NCBI GenBank assembly: GCA_030589175.1
Contig: JAUUWJ010000025.1
Location: 1 to 8,048, forward strand
DNA from: Actinomycetes bacterium
Lineage (GTDB): Bacteria; Actinomycetota; Aquicultoria; SURF-47; JAUUWJ01
Length of the DNA: 8,048 nucleotides
Reading direction: 5' to 3'
Shown: piece after piece, positions 5,896 through 8,048 of the stretch
Numbering within the stretch: the first letter of the stretch is position 1
Layout: each line of letters starts with the position of its first letter
The notes under the pieces: model-generated
What the model was told of the DNA's origin: nothing
Seen by the model: only the letters and a program-made list of their open reading frames with translations
The model's database searches: none
Made by a program: the position numbers and the translations under genes

Positions 5896-6765
5896 ATGAA
5901 TTTTAGTTTTTGCTCAATTGCCTTCAGAAATAAAAAGATAACTTTTCCGGAAATTTTATCTCTTCTTTCTAAAATGGGCTATCAAGGTATCGAACTTTGG
6001 GCTAACCACGTTAATAACGGGGCAAACTTAAAAGAAATAAAAGAACAACTGCAAGAATACAATCTCAGTGTTCCGATGGTTTCTCCCTATTTCGATTTCA
6101 CAGCCGGAAAGCAAAAATGGGAGCAAAGCATAGAAACTGCAAAGCACTTTGTTGAAATTGCGAGCTTTCTTGAGACACCGCTAATAAGAGCTTTTACCGG
6201 CATTGTGGGTAGCCATGAAGCAACAAGTGCTCAGCAAGAAGACTGCGTAAGAGGCCTAAAAGAGGTCTGCTCCATCGCAAAAGATTCTAATATTTCGATT
6301 GCTCTTGAAACTCACCCTTCGACTTTAGTTGATAACGTAAACTCTACCTTAAATATAATTGCAAAAGTAGGTGCCCAAAACCTAAAAGTAAATCTCGATA
6401 TCTACCATATGTTTGAAGTCCATAAAGACCCGTTACTAGCTTTAGATTCGCTATATCCTCATATGGCTCATGTTCATGCAAAGAACGCAATAATAAAGCC
6501 GGAAGAACGAGAGAAAGCTAAACATCCTCTGTTGCACGATCCTCAACCGAAAGCCGATTTCGTTGGTATTAAATCGCTAGCCGAAGGTGAGATGGATTAT
6601 AAACCATTTATAAACAACCTCTTGCAAAAAAATTATGGCCTTTACGTTTCGGTAGAATGGTTTGGGACAAATCCCGAAGAAGCAGCTTTAAAAGACTTAA
6701 AATATCTAAAAGAGCTTGTAAGAGCCCCTTGTCCCCAATTAAATAAACAAGCTATTGTTTCTTAA
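5896..6765 (+). CDS. Xylose isomerase-like TIM-barrel protein (sugar phosphate isomerase/epimerase family)
   Basis: A 289-residue protein of the AP-endonuclease-2/xylose-isomerase-like TIM-barrel superfamily, which covers metal-dependent sugar isomerases and epimerases, inosose dehydratase and hydroxypyruvate isomerase. The exact substrate cannot be read from sequence. Barrel signs: FPEILSLLSKMGYQGIELWA (17-36) at the first helix and second strand, IALETH (135-140), KVNLDIYHMF (164-173), AHVHAKN (191-197), AEGEMDYKPF (229-238) and YVSVEWFG (250-257). Candidate metal or catalytic residues are Glu138, Asp168, His194 and Glu254, with His171 and Glu232 nearby; this set matches the usual E-D-H-E pattern. 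A short insertion rich in Lys/Glu (200-222) lies after His194. There is no signal peptide, so it should be cytoplasmic. It stands alone with its own promoter. Its TAA stop directly abuts the stop of the convergent ATP synthase subunit D gene. Confidence 0.85.
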   Translation: MNFSFCSIAFRNKKITFPEILSLLSKMGYQGIELWANHVNNGANLKEIKEQLQEYNLSVPMVSPYFDFTAGKQKWEQSIETAKHFVEIASFLETPLIRAFTGIVGSHEATSAQQEDCVRGLKEVCSIAKDSNISIALETHPSTLVDNVNSTLNIIAKVGAQNLKVNLDIYHMFEVHKDPLLALDSLYPHMAHVHAKNAIIKPEEREKAKHPLLHDPQPKADFVGIKSLAEGEMDYKPFINNLLQKNYGLYVSVEWFGTNPEEAALKDLKYLKELVRAPCPQLNKQAIVS

Positions 6766-7404
6766 TTAAATTGAGAACTCAGCTTCAGCAGCTAGAAGTT
6801 CCTTCGTTCTTAAAAAACGAATACGATTTTCTCTATCTATCTCGTCCATTTTCATTGAAATAAAGCGAATGTTAGCTGATATTTGCGGAATAAATACATG
6901 TTCCAAGGCATTTACGCGTCTTCTGGTCTTTTCCATTTCAGCAGCAAGAACTCGTACTGTATGCTCAAATTGAGCTAATTCTGCCATTAGATCAATAGTG
7001 CTTTTAAGTTTCTGTAAAAACGGTTCCAGGGCAATCGGCACCAGCGTAGCCGAATAATTTCTCTTTAGTCTGCTTTCGATCTCTATCCGGGGAACTTTTG
7101 TATTAAGAAGACTTTTAGTCTCAACATCTAGCTTAACTTCTAGAAGTACCCGGTTCATAAGGGTAGAAAGCTCTAAACGGGGACTCTGAGCTCTCAAGAG
7201 AGTAAAAGAAAGGTAAAGTTCTCCAATTTGCTTTTCAGCTTCTTCTCTTTGGTTTTCGTGTTCTCTTAAAAAAGCATAAAAACGCTTGACCAGCTCGTCA
7301 TACTTATCTTTAAGCAGCTTGTGGCCCCGCTCAGCTAACTTCAGCCGGCGTTTATTCTTTAAAAGCTCCATTCGATTAGGGCTTACTTTTGCTAATCTAG
7401 CCAA
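6766..7404 (-). CDS. atpD: V/A-type ATP synthase subunit D
   Basis: Central-stalk subunit of the V/A-type rotary ATPase, a long antiparallel coiled coil that turns inside the A3B3 head and couples ATP hydrolysis or synthesis to ion movement through the membrane rotor. The 212 residues match the family's length. Hallmarks are VSPNRMELLKNKRRLKLAER near the N-terminus, RGHKLLKDKYDELV, and the C-terminal EKTRRRVNALEHVFIPQI followed by a charged helix (MKMDEIDRENRIRFLRTKE). The start is TTG at 7404; an in-frame TAG lies just upstream, so no earlier start is possible, and a GGAGG SD is placed 4 nt away. It follows subunit B by 24 nt in the usual B-then-D order and is the last gene of the operon on this strand. 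The symbol follows V/A-type naming (also ntpD) and is not the F-type beta subunit. H+ or Na+ use cannot be judged without the rotor subunit. Confidence 0.94.
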   Translation of the reverse strand: MARLAKVSPNRMELLKNKRRLKLAERGHKLLKDKYDELVKRFYAFLREHENQREEAEKQIGELYLSFTLLRAQSPRLELSTLMNRVLLEVKLDVETKSLLNTKVPRIEIESRLKRNYSATLVPIALEPFLQKLKSTIDLMAELAQFEHTVRVLAAEMEKTRRRVNALEHVFIPQISANIRFISMKMDEIDRENRIRFLRTKELLAAEAEFSI

Positions 7405-7408
7405 CTAG

Positions 7409-7413
7409 CCTCC
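7409..7413 (-). promoter_or_regulatory. Strong Shine-Dalgarno site for subunit D
   Basis: GGAGG on the minus strand, 4 nt before the TTG start of subunit D. The short spacing is slightly unusual, but it is the strongest SD in the window and settles the non-ATG start. It shows the organism uses SD-led initiation alongside probable leaderless genes. Confidence 0.75.
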
Positions 7414-7428
7414 AAGTACATCTTTTCT

Positions 7429-8048
7429 TTAAGATTTTTTCTTCGCGTACTTTTCATAAATATCATTAGAAATTCTTTTTAGTTCCGAGCGGTCGAATTC
7501 TTTCAACAGCTCCCACCCAAGATCCAAGGATTCATCTATACTTCTATCTTCATCAGCTTTTTGTTTAATAAAATGTTGTTCGAATTCATCAGAAAAACGG
7601 GCTAATTTTTTATCGCTCTCGCTTAAAGCCGTCTCTCCTAAAATCATGGCGAGCTCTTTTGCCTCTTTTCCGGAAGCATAAAAGGCAAAAAGCTGGTTGG
7701 AAAGCGGGCCGTGATCTTCGCGAGTCTTACCAGGCCCAATACCTTTTTGCTTCAAACGAGACAATGACGGTAGAACATCAATCGGCGGATAAATGTTTGC
7801 CCGGTGAAGCTCTCTCCCTAAAATAATTTGGCCTTCCGTAATATATCCGGTTAAATCCGGTATGGGATGAGTCTTGTCATCCTCAGGCATCGTAAGAATA
7901 GGTATCTGAGTGATTGAGCCTGCCTTACCCTGAATTCTGCCGGCTCTTTCATAAAGTGTTGCCAGGTCAGTATATAGGTAACCGGGATAACCTCTCCGGC
8001 TAGGAACTTCTTTTCGAGCCGCGCTTACTTCCCTTAAAGCTTCTTCAT
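7429..8048 (-). CDS. atpB: V/A-type ATP synthase subunit B, C-terminal half (continues beyond the window)
   Basis: Non-catalytic nucleotide-binding subunit of the A3B3 head of the V/A-type ATPase. The frame is open to the window end; about 206 residues are visible of roughly 460, so the N-terminal barrel and much of the nucleotide-binding domain lie outside. The ATG at 7890 is an internal Met. From the edge it reads [20 protein letters not shown], then [59 protein letters not shown] and [18 protein letters not shown]. The [10 protein letters not shown] stretch fits the PROSITE ATPase alpha/beta signature. The [19 protein letters not shown] context is that of V-type B rather than A or F-type subunits. 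The C-terminal helical domain ends with a Lys-rich YEKYAKKKS. Subunit D follows after 24 nt; subunit A and the other components should lie upstream on the minus strand, beyond 8048. The symbol follows V/A-type naming (also ntpB). Confidence 0.96.
   Translation of the reverse strand, partial: EEALREVSAARKEVPSRRGYPGYLYTDLATLYERAGRIQGKAGSITQIPILTMPEDDKTHPIPDLTGYITEGQIILGRELHRANIYPPIDVLPSLSRLKQKGIGPGKTREDHGPLSNQLFAFYASGKEAKELAMILGETALSESDKKLARFSDEFEQHFIKQKADEDRSIDESLDLGWELLKEFDRSELKRISNDIYEKYAKKKS

Overview
The window is ordinary chromosomal DNA from an AT-rich bacterium. It has no mobile element, phage gene or CRISPR array. One gene cluster points to a lineage. A FtsB/DivIC-type protein, a DUF501 protein and a Ppx/GppA phosphatase lie on one strand in that order. 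From general knowledge this is a typical actinobacterial arrangement, usually downstream of enolase. Here pyruvate kinase takes the upstream glycolytic position and hemL sits inside the cluster. Together with low GC and a V/A-type ATP synthase, this suggests a deep-branching, possibly anaerobic, Actinobacteriota-like organism. That placement is inference; no 16S or marker phylogeny is possible here.

Plus strand, 1-4651: the C-terminal ~433 residues of pyruvate kinase; a small FtsB/DivIC-like division protein; hemL, coupled to it by an ATGA overlap; a 143-bp AT-rich spacer of degenerate 7-nt repeats; DUF501; and ppx/gppA, overlapping DUF501 by 7 nt. Plus strand, 4754-6765: a two-pass membrane protein of unknown function whose mRNA start lies inside a predicted long-range stem, and a xylose-isomerase-like TIM-barrel protein that appears to be transcribed leaderless. 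Between them a minus-strand tRNA-Leu(UAA) is flanked on both sides by further heptad repeats.

Minus strand, 6766-8048: the end of a V/A-type ATP synthase operon, with subunit B (C-terminal half, continuing past the window end) followed by subunit D. The stop codon of D abuts the stop codon of the convergent sugar isomerase with no base between.

Functionally, the window combines glycolytic ATP production (pyruvate kinase), ion-gradient/ATP coupling (V/A-ATPase), phosphate or (p)ppGpp turnover (Ppx/GppA), division (DivIC-like) and the first committed step of tetrapyrrole synthesis (HemL). The most interesting points are the three heptad-repeat tracts, the mix of start signals (SD-led, coupled, leaderless), the stem enclosing the start of the unknown membrane protein, and that protein itself. 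I found no clear new multi-gene system.
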